DNA of 64,000 nt from JASLDZ01 sp964242625 (GCA_964242625.1 CAXTAO010000005.1:76300-140299); one strand, 5' to 3'; shown: positions 45,617 to 57,505, numbered from the stretch's first letter. Translations and numbers: made by a program. The notes: generated by a model not told the origin, from the sequence alone.

Positions 45617-48003
45617 CAGAAGCGCCTTCCCAGCGACACCCGCCAGGTGCGCCCTTCCGACGGCAAGACCGCCACGGGCGAGTACACGTCGGCCACGGGG
45701 GTGAAGTAGAGGGCGTCTGCGAGGTTGTCGACGTTGACCACCGCGCGCCAGGGCCCGCGCTCGTACTGCGCCGAGGCGTTGACCACCGTGTAGTCCGGCA
45801 GGCGCACCGCGCCGGGCAGGACGCCCGCGGTGGTCTCGGCCGCGTGGGTCAGCGCCAGCGTCGCTCCCGCCCGCCCCCAGGCGTGGCGATCGGAGGTGTA
45901 GACCCCCGCCAGGCTCGCCACCGAACGCGGCTGGCGCGTGTCGGTGTAGTCGCCCGGTCGCAGCTGGGACGTGGCGAAGACGTAGTAGCCGCCGCCATAG
46001 CCGTCGGTCGGGGCCACGCCCGCCAGCGCGGGCGGGATCACCACGGTCGAGCCGTCAGGCCCGCGCACCGTCGTGCGCTGGACGTCGCCCGCGAAGGTGG
46101 CGCTCCAGTTGCGGGTGATGAGGAGCCGAGCCTCCAGCTCCGCCCCCTCGCCGCGCGTGCCCACCACCGCGTCGCCCTGGCCGAGGTCCGAGCGCGTCTG
46201 GCGGTAGACGGAGAGGGCCCCCGTGAGCCGGTCGCGGCCGAGGCGGAACTTCACCCCCGCTTCGGAGAGCCGCGAGGTGGAGAGCCACGATCCGCCCGCG
46301 ATCAGCTGGGGCGCGACGCCGTCGGCCTGGTTCACCTGCAGCGCCTGCGTCTGCGCCAGGGTGGCGTAGGGGCGCAGGCCCCACGGCAGGGCGTAGGCGA
46401 GGCTCGCCGTCCAGCTCCAGGCGCCGTCGGCGGCGGAGTAGGTGCGCCCGCGGTCGACGCCGAACACGAGCGTGCCGTCGTCGTGGCTCGTCACGCTGAA
46501 CCGGTCGTAGCGGGCCCCGGCGGTGAGGTCGAAGCCCGCCCAGCGCACGTCGGTCTGCACGAAGGGGCCGCCGTTGACCGTGCGGCTCCTCACGTCCGTC
46601 TCCCAGGCGAGCCCGCCGCCGCCGAGGTCGGCGCTGAAGGGGCTGTCGAGGATGTCGGTCGCGGTCGGGCCGAAGATCAGGTCGCGGCGGTCCAGCGAGA
46701 TGTTCCCGCCGTTGAAGCTCTCCTCGTCGCGGCTGTCGGTGCGGCGCAACGAGAGGCCCACGAGGGTGTCGGCGCGCACGGGCCCGAAAGTGCGCGGGGC
46801 CTCGTAGGTCAGCCGCGCCTCCGCCGCGCGCGCCTGGTAGTCGGCCGGGAAGCCGTAGGTCACGAAGCGCGTGTTGGAGAGCACCTCCACAAAGCCCGCC
46901 AGCGTCAGCGTATCGGGGCCGATGCGGCGGGACAGGGCGGCGGTCGCGGTGTCCACGTCGGTGCGCGAGAAGTCGGCGTCCGACACGAACACGTCGCGCC
47001 GCCCGATCTGCGCGGTCCCCACCCCTGTGTCGAGGGTGAAGCGCGGGTCCGCGGCGGGCGTCGCGCCGAAGTAGGGAGTGAGGAGCCCGCCCGCGCCGAT
47101 CTCCACCGGCTCGAGCCGGCCGTCGCCGTTGAGGTCCTTCAGCGTGAGGTCGCGCCCGGTGGTGTACAGGCGGTGATCGACCAGCGCCTGGGTCAGCCGG
47201 TTCCAGCCGGGCGTCTGCACCGAGCCCTCGGCGCGCTCGACCATGACGCCTGCGCTGAAGCGCCAAGCGTCGGGCAGGTCGAGGTCGAGCTGGGCCTGGA
47301 CGAGGCCGTGGCCGGGATCGATCCCCTGGTAGAAGCCCGGCCCCGTCTCGCCCTCGGCGTAGAGCGACAGCCCGCCCCGGACGCCGCCCAGCGCCACGGG
47401 GGCGACCAGCCGGCCGTCCAGCTTGCCGTAGCCATAGGCCCCGCCCACGACCTCCACCTCGCCGGACGCCCGCTCGGGCAACTCCTCGCCGGAGGCTCCG
47501 AAGGCGCGCGAGGTCTTGGGCGTGATGTCGAGGAAGCCTCCCACCTTGCCCGGGCCGTAAAGCGGCGTCGGCGGCCCGCGCACCACGTCCACCCGCTCCG
47601 CCGCGCCCAACGGCGTGGGATAGGTGCCGCGGTTCTCGATGCGCTTGAAGCCCGCGAAGTAGGTGTCGGCCAGCGTGCCGCGCAGGTTCGACGCGCCCGG
47701 CACCCCGTAGTAGCTATCGGTGTAGGCGCCGGGACTGACCGCGACCAAGTCGTCCACCGTGCGCACGCCGTAGCGTTGCAGCGTCTCGGCCCCCACGAAG
47801 CTGGCGGACCGCGGCGTCTCCAGGAGCGGGATGGGGAGACCCGTCACCGTGCGGTCGGGCCGGCGCTCCAAGAGGCCCGCCGGGTCGCGCGCGGTGACCA
47901 CCACAGCGGCCTCCCCGGGCGTCGCGGCCGGCTGCGCGCCCGCGAGGGCGGGCAGGACGCAGGTCGCCGCCGCCAGTAGTCCCGCTGCACCCGCGCGCCT
48001 CAT
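45616..48003 (-). CDS. TonB-dependent outer membrane receptor with an EF-hand-like loop
   Basis: 795 residues from the ATG at 48003. Signal peptide ends at LAGA-Q; plug domain begins ETLQRYGVRTVDDLVAVSPG and includes YGPGKVGGFLDITPK in place of the more usual G-x-x-x-GG-x-IN. Barrel ends with a terminal Phe (VSLGRRF). A DLNGDGRLEPVE loop (residues 290-301) has the ligand spacing of a calcium-binding EF-hand. The next gene is a coupled MFS transporter. Substrate unknown; it resembles the siderophore-receptor subgroup. Confidence 0.88.
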   Translation of the reverse strand: MRRAGAAGLLAAATCVLPALAGAQPAATPGEAAVVVTARDPAGLLERRPDRTVTGLPIPLLETPRSASFVGAETLQRYGVRTVDDLVAVSPGAYTDSYYGVPGASNLRGTLADTYFAGFKRIENRGTYPTPLGAAERVDVVRGPPTPLYGPGKVGGFLDITPKTSRAFGASGEELPERASGEVEVVGGAYGYGKLDGRLVAPVALGGVRGGLSLYAEGETGPGFYQGIDPGHGLVQAQLDLDLPDAWRFSAGVMVERAEGSVQTPGWNRLTQALVDHRLYTTGRDLTLKDLNGDGRLEPVEIGAGGLLTPYFGATPAADPRFTLDTGVGTAQIGRRDVFVSDADFSRTDVDTATAALSRRIGPDTLTLAGFVEVLSNTRFVTYGFPADYQARAAEARLTYEAPRTFGPVRADTLVGLSLRRTDSRDEESFNGGNISLDRRDLIFGPTATDILDSPFSADLGGGGLAWETDVRSRTVNGGPFVQTDVRWAGFDLTAGARYDRFSVTSHDDGTLVFGVDRGRTYSAADGAWSWTASLAYALPWGLRPYATLAQTQALQVNQADGVAPQLIAGGSWLSTSRLSEAGVKFRLGRDRLTGALSVYRQTRSDLGQGDAVVGTRGEGAELEARLLITRNWSATFAGDVQRTTVRGPDGSTVVIPPALAGVAPTDGYGGGYYVFATSQLRPGDYTDTRQPRSVASLAGVYTSDRHAWGRAGATLALTHAAETTAGVLPGAVRLPDYTVVNASAQYERGPWRAVVNVDNLADALYFTPVADVYSPVAVLPSEGRTWRVSLGRRF

Positions 48004-48058
48004 CGTGGCCGACGTAAGCGGCCATTGCGAGAACATCAAGCCTAGTCTTGCGGGGCGC

Positions 48059-48072
48059 CGTGACATGTCACG
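48059..48072. promoter_or_regulatory. 14-bp perfect palindrome, likely GntR operator
   Basis: CGTGACATGTCACG, identical on both strands, lies between the TonB-receptor and GntR genes. FCD-type GntR regulators usually bind short palindromes in such divergent gaps. Regulator binding is inferred. Confidence 0.7.
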
Positions 48073-48153
48073 ATGCATCTCAACGGCGACTTCGCGTTGC
48101 TTGTTGCGACCCGCAGGTTCGACAGGTCGAAGCGATTGGGGCAAGGTCGTGTG

Positions 48154-48861
48154 GTGACGCGAGACACCCCGAACGGCCGCGACGACGAGTGGGGCCCCGA
48201 GCTCCTGAAGTCGCGCGCCTACGAGCAGATCCTCGTGGACGTGATCATGGGCGCGCTCGCCCCCGGCGCGCGGGTCGACGAGCGCGCGCTGGCGCACCGC
48301 TACAACGTGGGGCTCGCGGGCGTGCGAGACGCGCTCGGCCGGCTGGCGCTGGAGGGGCTCGTCCAGCGCCGCCCGCGGCTCGGCACTGTGGTGGCCGCCC
48401 TCGACCTGCGCGAGGTGGAGCACGCCTTCGAGGTCCGCAGCCTCCTGGAGGGGCGATCCGCCGCCCTGGCCGCCCGCAACGCCACCGCCGCCGACGCCGC
48501 CGCGATCTCGGCCGCCTTCCACGGGGCCGAGGCGGCGGTGGCGGCGGGCGACCTGCGAGCGCTGGTCGCCATGGACCGCGCCTTCCACCGCGCCGTGGCG
48601 CTCGCCACCCACAACGACGTGCTCGCACGCTATCTCATGAGCCTGCAGAACATGGCGGCGCGCTACTGGGTGTTCGCCATGGCGCGCCAGCCGCCGGACG
48701 ACCAGCTGGTCGACATCGCGCTCCACCGCGAGCTCGCACGCGCCATCGCCGCGGGCGACGCCCGGGAGGCGGAAGCCGCCATGGCGCGACTGATCGGCGA
48801 CCCGCCGAGCCTCACCCCGGGCGTGCGCCTGCGCGACGCCGCCGGCCGCGCCACGGTCTGA
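48154..48861 (+). CDS. GntR family regulator with FCD domain
   Basis: About 235 residues from the GTG at 48154, which has AAGG 7 bases upstream; an open frame starts further up at 48073 directly after the palindrome. Winged helix (SRAYEQILVDVIMGAL, GARVDERALAHRYNV, RDALGRLALEGLVQRRPRLG), then the FCD ligand domain with the D-x-x-FH-R-A metal/ligand region AMDRAFHRAVALATHN. Divergent from the TonB receptor-MFS pair, which it probably represses. Confidence 0.88.
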   Translation: MTRDTPNGRDDEWGPELLKSRAYEQILVDVIMGALAPGARVDERALAHRYNVGLAGVRDALGRLALEGLVQRRPRLGTVVAALDLREVEHAFEVRSLLEGRSAALAARNATAADAAAISAAFHGAEAAVAAGDLRALVAMDRAFHRAVALATHNDVLARYLMSLQNMAARYWVFAMARQPPDDQLVDIALHRELARAIAAGDAREAEAAMARLIGDPPSLTPGVRLRDAAGRATV

Positions 48862-48867
48862 GCCGGC

Positions 48868-49503
48868 TCAGCCGACAGGCGCTACCAACGCGCGGCGGGC
48901 GGCGGCGGCGTATTGGGCCCCGGTGACCACGGTCAGCGCGGCGGCGAGCCACAGGAGGGCGTCGGCCCCGCCCTGCAGCGTTCCCGGCCAGATGGCGTGC
49001 GGGTTCCCCGCCGCGTAGGCCCAGACGCGGGCGGCCACCGCGGCCATCTCCGCCGAGAGCGCCACGAGCTGGACCGTCGTCTTCCACTTGGCGAGCGTAG
49101 TCACCGGCAGGCGCAGCCCCCGCGCCGCCCCCGCCTCGCGCAGGCCGGAAACGAACACCTCGCGGAACAGGATCACCGCGCCCGCCACCGCGATGGTCGG
49201 CCGGGGCGAGACGGCGAGGAGGCCGATCACCGCGGCGGTCACCGCCAGCTTGTCGGCGATGGGGTCGAGCGTCGCGCCCCAGGCGGAGCCCGCGTCCCAC
49301 CGGCGGGCGAGCCAGCCGTCGAAGAAGTCTGTCAGCGCGGCCAGCACGAAGGCGGCGAGCGCGCCGGTGACGGCGGCGGCGGCCCAGCGCAGGTCGGCCG
49401 CCGCCTCGGCCCCGAACGCCGCCGCGAGCAGGCCCGCGAGCGTCAGCGCCGCCAGGACGAGGCGCGCGTAGGTCAGGAGGTTGGGAATGTCGCGCCGGGT
49501 CAT
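48868..49503 (-). CDS. pgsA: CDP-diacylglycerol-glycerol-3-phosphate 3-phosphatidyltransferase
   Basis: 211 residues. Makes phosphatidylglycerophosphate at the inner membrane. Starts MTRRDIPNLLTYARL at 49503 and carries the CDP-alcohol phosphotransferase motif D-G-x2-A-R-x8-G-x3-D-x3-D (DGWLARRWDAGSAWGATLD). Several hydrophobic helices. Alternate start at 49530 not needed. Confidence 0.94.
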   Translation of the reverse strand: MTRRDIPNLLTYARLVLAALTLAGLLAAAFGAEAAADLRWAAAAVTGALAAFVLAALTDFFDGWLARRWDAGSAWGATLDPIADKLAVTAAVIGLLAVSPRPTIAVAGAVILFREVFVSGLREAGAARGLRLPVTTLAKWKTTVQLVALSAEMAAVAARVWAYAAGNPHAIWPGTLQGGADALLWLAAALTVVTGAQYAAAARRALVAPVG

Positions 49504-49597
49504 GCGGGGGCTGTAGCGCGGACTTCGCACGCGCGCGACGCTAGGCCGGACCGCTGCGGCGCCCTACGACGACACGCCAGCCACCGACGGACCCCCC

Positions 49598-50242
49598 ATG
49601 CCCGCCGCCGATCCCGCCGCCCTCATCGAGCCCGTCGCCGCGCGTTCGCGCATCATCGCGGTGGTGACCGTCGCCGACTGGCGCCACGGCGCGCCGCTCG
49701 CCCGGGCGCTGGCGCGCGGCGGCGTGGAGTCCGTCGAGATCACCCTGCGCACGCCCGCCGGGCTGGAGGCGGTGCGCGCCGCGGCGGCCGAGGTCCCCGA
49801 GGCGCTGGTGGGCGCGGGCACCTGCCTCACCCCCGCCGACCTGGAAGAGGCTCAGCGCGCGGGCGCGGGCTTCGCGGTCTCGCCCGGCGCCGTGCCCGCC
49901 ATGCTTGAGGCCGCCGCCGATCTCGCCCTGCCCTATCTCGCCGGCGTGGCGACGTCGTCGGAGCTGATGACGGGGCTCGCCCACGGCTACCGCATGTTCA
50001 AGTTCTTCCCGGCCGTGCCCGCGGGCGGGCTCGCCTACCTCAAGGCGCTGGCCGGGCCCTTCCCGCAGGTGCGCTTCTGCCCCACGGGCGGGATCACGCG
50101 GGAGACGGCGCCGCAATTCCTGGCGCTCCCCACCGTGCCGTGCCTCGGCGGCTCATGGCTCGCCCCGGCCGAGCTCCTGGCCGCGGAAGACTGGGCTGGG
50201 ATCAAGCGCCTCGCGCGCGAGGCGATTCAGGAGCTGGGCTGA
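49598..50242 (+). CDS. eda: 2-dehydro-3-deoxyphosphogluconate aldolase
   Basis: 214 residues. Splits KDPG to pyruvate and glyceraldehyde-3-phosphate. Catalytic Glu47 in SVEITLRTP, VGAGTCLTPADL, and Schiff-base Lys135 in YRMFKFFPAV; CPTGGITRETAPQFL near the end. Completes the Entner-Doudoroff route with zwf-pgl-edd located 5-10 kb away. The 3' end overlaps the convergent membrane-protein gene by 16 bp. Confidence 0.96.
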   Translation: MPAADPAALIEPVAARSRIIAVVTVADWRHGAPLARALARGGVESVEITLRTPAGLEAVRAAAAEVPEALVGAGTCLTPADLEEAQRAGAGFAVSPGAVPAMLEAAADLALPYLAGVATSSELMTGLAHGYRMFKFFPAVPAGGLAYLKALAGPFPQVRFCPTGGITRETAPQFLALPTVPCLGGSWLAPAELLAAEDWAGIKRLAREAIQELG

Positions 50243-50685
50243 AGCGGTGGGAGGGGCGTCGCCCCGTCCGCGCCACGGCGACGCCAAGCGGTGAGCGTAC
50301 CCGCCAGAAGGCACACGAGGGTCATGCAGGTCATCAGGTTGAGCACGAGCACGTAGATGCCGTAGCCGGGCGAGTCGTCCGACAACGTCATCGCGTGAAG
50401 CGCCAAAGGCACGCTCTGGAACAGCATGGCCGCGCCCAGCCACAAGCGGCCGTACGCCAACGCCAGGGCGAGGAGCGCGAAGGCCAGCGCGATGTCGGTC
50501 ATCATGTAGATGAAGACGCGGGCCGACTTCTCGATCGGCGCAGGCACCATGGCGACGCTGAAGATCCAGATCAGCCCCATCACGATGGCGCAACGCCGCT
50601 CGGGCGCGCCGCCTTTCACTCCCGCGAGCAGGAAGACGATCAGCGCCGGCAGGGCCGTGCAGTTCTGGACTATGGCGTGGAGCAC
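50227..50685 (-). CDS. Four-helix membrane protein of unknown function
   Basis: 152 residues, with about four transmembrane segments (ALPALIVFLLAG, CAIVMGLIWIFSVAM, ALAFALLALALAYG, LVLNLMTCMTLVCLLAG) and short Arg-rich ends. No family recognised. Its sequence is a little less GC-rich than surrounding genes. Confidence 0.6.
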   Translation of the reverse strand: MLHAIVQNCTALPALIVFLLAGVKGGAPERRCAIVMGLIWIFSVAMVPAPIEKSARVFIYMMTDIALAFALLALALAYGRLWLGAAMLFQSVPLALHAMTLSDDSPGYGIYVLVLNLMTCMTLVCLLAGTLTAWRRRGADGATPLPPLQPSS

Positions 50686-50740
50686 ACCGGACGCCCTTTC
50701 GAGCGCCCGATGTAACCGGCAGGCGTGAAGATTCGCCGAA

Positions 50741-51073
50741 TCAGCTGGCGAGGCGCTCTTCCGACACCGCGCCGCGCTCGTGGATGGCGGTCTTGCCGAA
50801 CATGCGAACGCGCATGCCGAGCTTCTGCTTCAGCTGCTCGAGCTCGTTGTGAGTGCTCACGACCTGCCGGCGAGACGCCGCCAGAGCCGCCATGCATTCC
50901 GCCGCCCGCGCAACCGCCTCATCCGTATATACGGGAGAGACGCGCACCTCGGCCTGCGCCGACATCATCACCGACATCAGCTGCGAAGCTTCGGCGATCG
51001 CGGCGTCGATCGCCTTTTCAGTAGCGTAGAGCTGGTTCGCAACGCCTTGCGCGACGAGAGACTTATCGGTCAT
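50741..51073 (-). CDS. Small helical protein of unknown function
   Basis: 110 residues, mostly helical: MTDKSLVAQGVANQLYATEK, two Met/Ala-rich helices and a Lys/Arg-rich C-terminus; no signal peptide. No family recognised, but it is free of frame problems and has a plausible promoter region with two TTAACCAA motifs upstream. Divergent from the hybrid kinase. Confidence 0.6.
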   Translation of the reverse strand: MTDKSLVAQGVANQLYATEKAIDAAIAEASQLMSVMMSAQAEVRVSPVYTDEAVARAAECMAALAASRRQVVSTHNELEQLKQKLGMRVRMFGKTAIHERGAVSEERLAS

Positions 51074-51286
51074 GAAAACCCCCGGTTAACCAACGATGGC
51101 GTGACGAGAACACGTTATTAACCAAGGATCAAGAGCTTACCTTCACCATGTCAGGCCTGCGCCTTCCAAAGTCTCGCGCCCGGCCCGGAGCGCGCGATCT
51201 CGTCACGAGCTAGCGATCCGTTAGGAGCTGCGGGCTACTGTGGCGGGTCCGCGCGATCCGTCGCTCGCGCGCCAGGGCGATGCCGG

Positions 51287-53230
51287 ATGCTGCGACCCCC
51301 CCGCGGGAGCTACTCGCTCCAGACGCAGATCGGCGCGGCGGCGCTGGCCACCTCGGCCTGCGTGCTGATGCTGGCGGCCGCGCTCTTCTTCTTCGAGCAG
51401 TGGACAGCCGACGCTTCGGAGGTGCGGCGTCACCAGGAGAGCCTGGCGCGCGTCATGGCCAGCGAGGCGCACGGCGAGGTGCGCGACCCCGCGGCGGCCC
51501 GCCGCCTGCTCGGTGCCCTTTCGGCGGCCCCCGCGGTGAGGCAGGCCTACCTTCTCGACCACACGGGCGCGCCGCTGGCCGCCTACGACGCCCATCGCAC
51601 CGGCGGCGATCAGCACCGCCTCGTCGAGACTCGCGCCCCGGTGGCCGGCCCGGACGGACGCATCGTGGGCGAATTGGTGCTCATGGCCGAGCCCGACCAC
51701 CTGCAACGCACCCTGCCGCGCTACCTCGCCATGTCCTGTGCGCTGTTCTTCGCGGCGGCGGGGGCGGCGCTGTTCCTCGGCCGCTGGCTCGCCGCGCGCC
51801 TGACCGAGCCGCTCGACCGGCTGACGCACTTCATGGAGACCTCGACCGTCGCGGGCGACCTCTCGGCTCGCCCGCCGCCGACCGCGTCGACCGACGAGAT
51901 CGGCCGGCTCACCCGAAGCTTCGCCGCCCTCCTCGACCGGTTGCAGGGCAACGACGCCGAGCTGCGCCGCACGCTCGGCGAGCTCGTGGAGGCGAAGAAC
52001 GCCGCGGAGGCGGCCAATGTGCTCAAGTCGCAGTTCCTGGCCAACGTCAGCCACGAGATCCGCACGCCGCTGAACGGCGTCCTGGCCATGGCGCAGATCA
52101 TGGAGCTGGGCGAGCTGCCGCTCGAGCAGCGCGAGCGCCTGGGCGTGGTGCGCGACTCGGGCGAGGCCCTGATGACGGTGCTGAACGACGTGCTCGACGT
52201 CTCCAAGATCGAGGCGGGCGAGCTCGTGCTGGAGAGCCGGCCGTTCGATCCCGCCGCCGCCCTCCGCGCCGCCGCCGCGCCGTGCGTCGCCCAGGGCGAG
52301 GCCAAGGGGCTGGCCATGCGACTGGAGCTCGGTCCTCCGCTCGCCGGACGGCAGGGCGACGAGGCGCGGCTGCGCCAGATCGTGACCAACCTCCTTTCCA
52401 ATGCGGTTAAGTTCACCCCGGCGGGCGAGGTCTCCCTGCGCGCCTGGGACGCGCCGGACGGCGAGCTGCGCATCGAGGTGGCCGACACGGGCGTGGGCGT
52501 CGGCCCCGACGTCCTGCCCCGGCTGTTCCAGAAGTTCGTGCAGGCCGACAGCTCGACCACGCGCCGGTTCGGCGGCACGGGGCTGGGCCTGGCCATCTGC
52601 CGCGAGCTGGCGGCGCTCATGGGCGGCCGCGCCTGGGCGGAGAGCACGCCGGGGGTGGGTTCGGTGTTCCACGTCAGCCTGCCGCTGCCGGCGGTCGAGC
52701 GCGACGCCGGCCGTCCGGACGCGGGCCCGGATGCGGGGCCGAGCGCGCGTCCGGCTTCGGTCGCAGCCGCCCCGGAGCCTGTCTCCGCACCGGCCCCGGC
52801 GCGAGCCCCGGCGGCGCTGGAGACGCCGGAACCGCGTCGCGTGCGCGTGCTCGCCGCGGAGGACAACGCGGTCAACCGCCAGGTGCTGGCGTCGGTCCTG
52901 GGCGTCTTCGGCGTCGAGTTCGAGATCGTGGAGGACGGCCGGCGCGCGGTGGAGGCGTGGGCGCGCGGCCGCTTCGACGTGATCCTGATGGACGTGCAGA
53001 TGCCCGTGATGGACGGGGTGGCGGCGACGCGCACCATCCGCGAGGCCGAGCGGCGCACCGGACGCGACCCCGTCCGGATCGTGGCGCTGTCGGCCAACGC
53101 GATGACCCACCAGGTGCAGAGCTATCTTGCGGCGGGCATGGACCTCCACGTGCCCAAGCCGATCGAGATCCCCCGCCTGCGCGCCGCGCTCGACACGCTG
53201 GGCGAGGCGCGCGAGACCGCCGCCGCCTGA
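51287..53230 (+). CDS. Hybrid sensor histidine kinase with receiver domain
   Basis: 647 residues. Two transmembrane helices (about 18-40 and 140-165) flank a small periplasmic domain; HAMP, HisKA with His256 (NVSHEIRTPLNG), HATPase (NLLSNAVKFTPAG, DTGVGVGPDVL, FGGTGLGLAI), then a linker and REC domain with Asp569 (ILMDVQMPVMDG). The two domains suggest phosphotransfer to a separate HPt; no response regulator is adjacent. Signal unknown. Confidence 0.93.
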   Translation: MLRPPRGSYSLQTQIGAAALATSACVLMLAAALFFFEQWTADASEVRRHQESLARVMASEAHGEVRDPAAARRLLGALSAAPAVRQAYLLDHTGAPLAAYDAHRTGGDQHRLVETRAPVAGPDGRIVGELVLMAEPDHLQRTLPRYLAMSCALFFAAAGAALFLGRWLAARLTEPLDRLTHFMETSTVAGDLSARPPPTASTDEIGRLTRSFAALLDRLQGNDAELRRTLGELVEAKNAAEAANVLKSQFLANVSHEIRTPLNGVLAMAQIMELGELPLEQRERLGVVRDSGEALMTVLNDVLDVSKIEAGELVLESRPFDPAAALRAAAAPCVAQGEAKGLAMRLELGPPLAGRQGDEARLRQIVTNLLSNAVKFTPAGEVSLRAWDAPDGELRIEVADTGVGVGPDVLPRLFQKFVQADSSTTRRFGGTGLGLAICRELAALMGGRAWAESTPGVGSVFHVSLPLPAVERDAGRPDAGPDAGPSARPASVAAAPEPVSAPAPARAPAALETPEPRRVRVLAAEDNAVNRQVLASVLGVFGVEFEIVEDGRRAVEAWARGRFDVILMDVQMPVMDGVAATRTIREAERRTGRDPVRIVALSANAMTHQVQSYLAAGMDLHVPKPIEIPRLRAALDTLGEARETAAA

Positions 53231-53234
53231 TCGC

Positions 53235-55699
53235 TCACCAGCGCAGCTCCGTGCGCGCCTCCACCAGCCGCACCCCGCCGTCGCCGATCGGCATCAGCCC
53301 GGCCGGGAGCGCGGGCGTGGCGACGCCCGGCGGCCAACCGTCGATGACCGCCGTGGCCCGCAGCGCGGCCTCCCCGTGCGCCGCCGCGCTCAGGCTCAGC
53401 GTCACGCCCTCGGGGGGCGGAGCGGCGAAGCGAAGCGTGCGCGCGCCGCGTGCGCCGACGGGCCAGCGCACCCCTCGCGCATCGAGCCTTGGGTCGCCGA
53501 GCGCCGCGGCGTCCGGGCCGTCCAGCCGCAGCCGCAGCTCGCGCGCGCCGGGCGGGGGCCGCACGGTCACGAGGAGCCGGCCGCCCAGAACCGCGCTCTC
53601 CACCTCCGGCGCGCGCTCGGGCCAGGGCGCAAGCGGGGTCGACCAGACGAGGGCGCCGCCGAGCGCCTCCAGCGACGTCCGCGACGGGCGCCCGCCGGCC
53701 CCGAGCACGGCGCGCGAGGCGGCGTCCAGCTTCGGCGCGACCCGCCACGCGCGCGCGATCGGCGCTCCGGGGGCCGGCGCTTCGCCCACCGCATAGGCGA
53801 TCGTCGCCGCCGGGCGCGCGGCTGTGGGCGAGAGCGTAGCGGCGGTCGACATCAGCGCGATCCCGCCTGCCGCGGCCGCGAGCGCCAACGTCGCGCCGAT
53901 CCGTCCGCCACCGCTCAGCCGGGCGAAGGGCGCGAGCGCCGGTCCGCCCGCCATCGCGGCGATCAGGGCGGCGGCGCCCAGGCCTGCGGGCCCGAGCGCT
54001 GTAGCCAGCGCCTGACTCCAAGCCAAGGCGAGCGCCACGCCCGCCGCCGCCAGCACCGCCGCGACGACCAGCGCCGGCCGCGCCAACAGCTCACCCGCCC
54101 CCATGACGAGCGCCGCGCCGACAATTCCCGGGAGAAGCGGCCAGAGGAGGAGCGGCGCCAGCGGCGGCGCGGCGACCTGCAGGACGAAGACGACCGCCAG
54201 CGCCGCGCTCAACGCGCCCAGCCAGGCCGACCACGGGTCGAGCCGCGGCGCGCCGAACGCCGCCCAGGCGCAAAGGGCGCTTCCGGCGCCCAGGGCCAAG
54301 CCCACGAGATCGAGCCCGCCCGCGAGCGAGCCCGCCGCGCCCGCCGCGAGTAGGGCCGCGACGACGATGCGCTTCGCCCGCCGGTCGAGCGCCCGCGCCG
54401 CCAGCGCGTAGGCTCCGGCGAAGCTGCCCGCGCTCGCCAGAGCGGCGCCCGACAGCAGAAGGTCGAACCGTCCCAGCGCGCGGTACAAGCCGAGAAGGCT
54501 TTCGCCCGCGCCGCCGAAGCGTCCCAAGAGGTGCGGACCGAGCGCCGCCGCTGAGATAGCGGCTCCCCACAGGGCGGCCCCGCGCAAACCGGCTCCGAGA
54601 TCGACGAGGCCCAGCCGTCCGGCGCGCCGGGCCGCCCAGCCCAGCAGCGCGGCGGCGGCGAGGAGCGCGATCCAACCACCCACGACCGCCGAATAGCCGA
54701 CCACGCCCAGCCCTGGCAGGTCGGCGTAGGCGAGGTCGGCGGCCGGCGGCGGCAGGCGCTCGGCGTCGGCCAGCGCCCGCGTCGCGCCCAGAGCCTGGCC
54801 GCCCAGGCTCTGCAGGCTGCGCCGGTCGAGGTGGGCGGGGGTGGCGAGGGGCGTGTGGTAGGCGAGCTGGTCGCCGATGAAGGCCAGGTTATAGCCGCCG
54901 AGACCGTGGGCGCGCGCCACGGTGAAGTCGGTGTCGTTGGGGAGCAGGCTCGCCAGGAAGGCGGTGAACGAGGCGGCGAAGGGATGCGGCGCGGCGCGGG
55001 CGTAGAGCCGCACGAGCCCGCCCGCGCGCGGGCCCGTCTGGAACATGGCCGCCCGGCCGCTGTCGCCCCGCGCCTCCAGGTTGACCACGGCGCCGATGCG
55101 CCGGGCTAGGGGATCGGTGTCGAAGAAGGCGCGCGCGCCCAGGAGCCCCGCCTCCTCCGCGTCGGTTATGACGAAGACGACGTCACGCGCGGGCAGCCGG
55201 CCCGCACGGGCGTCGGCGGCAAGCGCGCGCGCGATCTCAAGCGCGGACGCCACCCCCGCCGCGTCGTCCGCGGCGCCGGGCGAGTTCGGGACGCTGTCGG
55301 TGTGCGCCATGACCGCCACCGCGGGCGCGGCGCGGTCGCGCCCGGGCAGGACGGCGACGACGTTCTGCGCCGCCGCCGCCGCCAGCGCGCCCGGCGCCCA
55401 GCGCGGCGCGTCCGCCGCCTCGCCGGGGTGGACGGACGCCTCGAGCCCGAGCTCCCCGAAGCGGCGCAGCACATAGGCCCGCACCCGCTCGGCCTCGGGC
55501 GAGCCGGTGGGGTGCGGCGCGCGGGCGATCTCCTCGACGTCGGTGAAGGCGCGCCCGGCGGAGAAGGCGGCGGCGGGGGCGGCGGCCGGCAACGGCGCAG
55601 GCGACCGCGTGCTCCAGGCGGCCATGGCGGCGGCCGCCAAGAGGATCAGCCACAGCCCGGCGATCCGCAGGGCGTCGCCGCCCCGCCAGGCCCTCGCGC

Positions 55700-55703
<4 letters not shown>
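53235..55703 (-). CDS. M28 family membrane aminopeptidase-like protein
   Basis: 822 residues from a CTG at 55703 overlapping the edd stop (CTGA); no ATG or GTG lies near the expected start, and the next ATG is inside the first helix. One helix at about 13-30, then the M28 metallopeptidase domain: MAHTDSVPNSPGAADDAAGVAS, DAEEAGLLGARAFFD and NLEARG. C-terminal half has about eight transmembrane segments and a small final domain. Shape matches Fxna-like membrane M28 peptidases. Cotranscribed after edd. Confidence 0.88.

Positions 55704-57505
<1,802 letters not shown>

Noticed and set aside
45844..47979. 711-residue open frame antisense to the TonB receptor
   Set aside because: Shadow of a clear receptor gene; Arg/Ala/Gly-rich, with no conserved motif.
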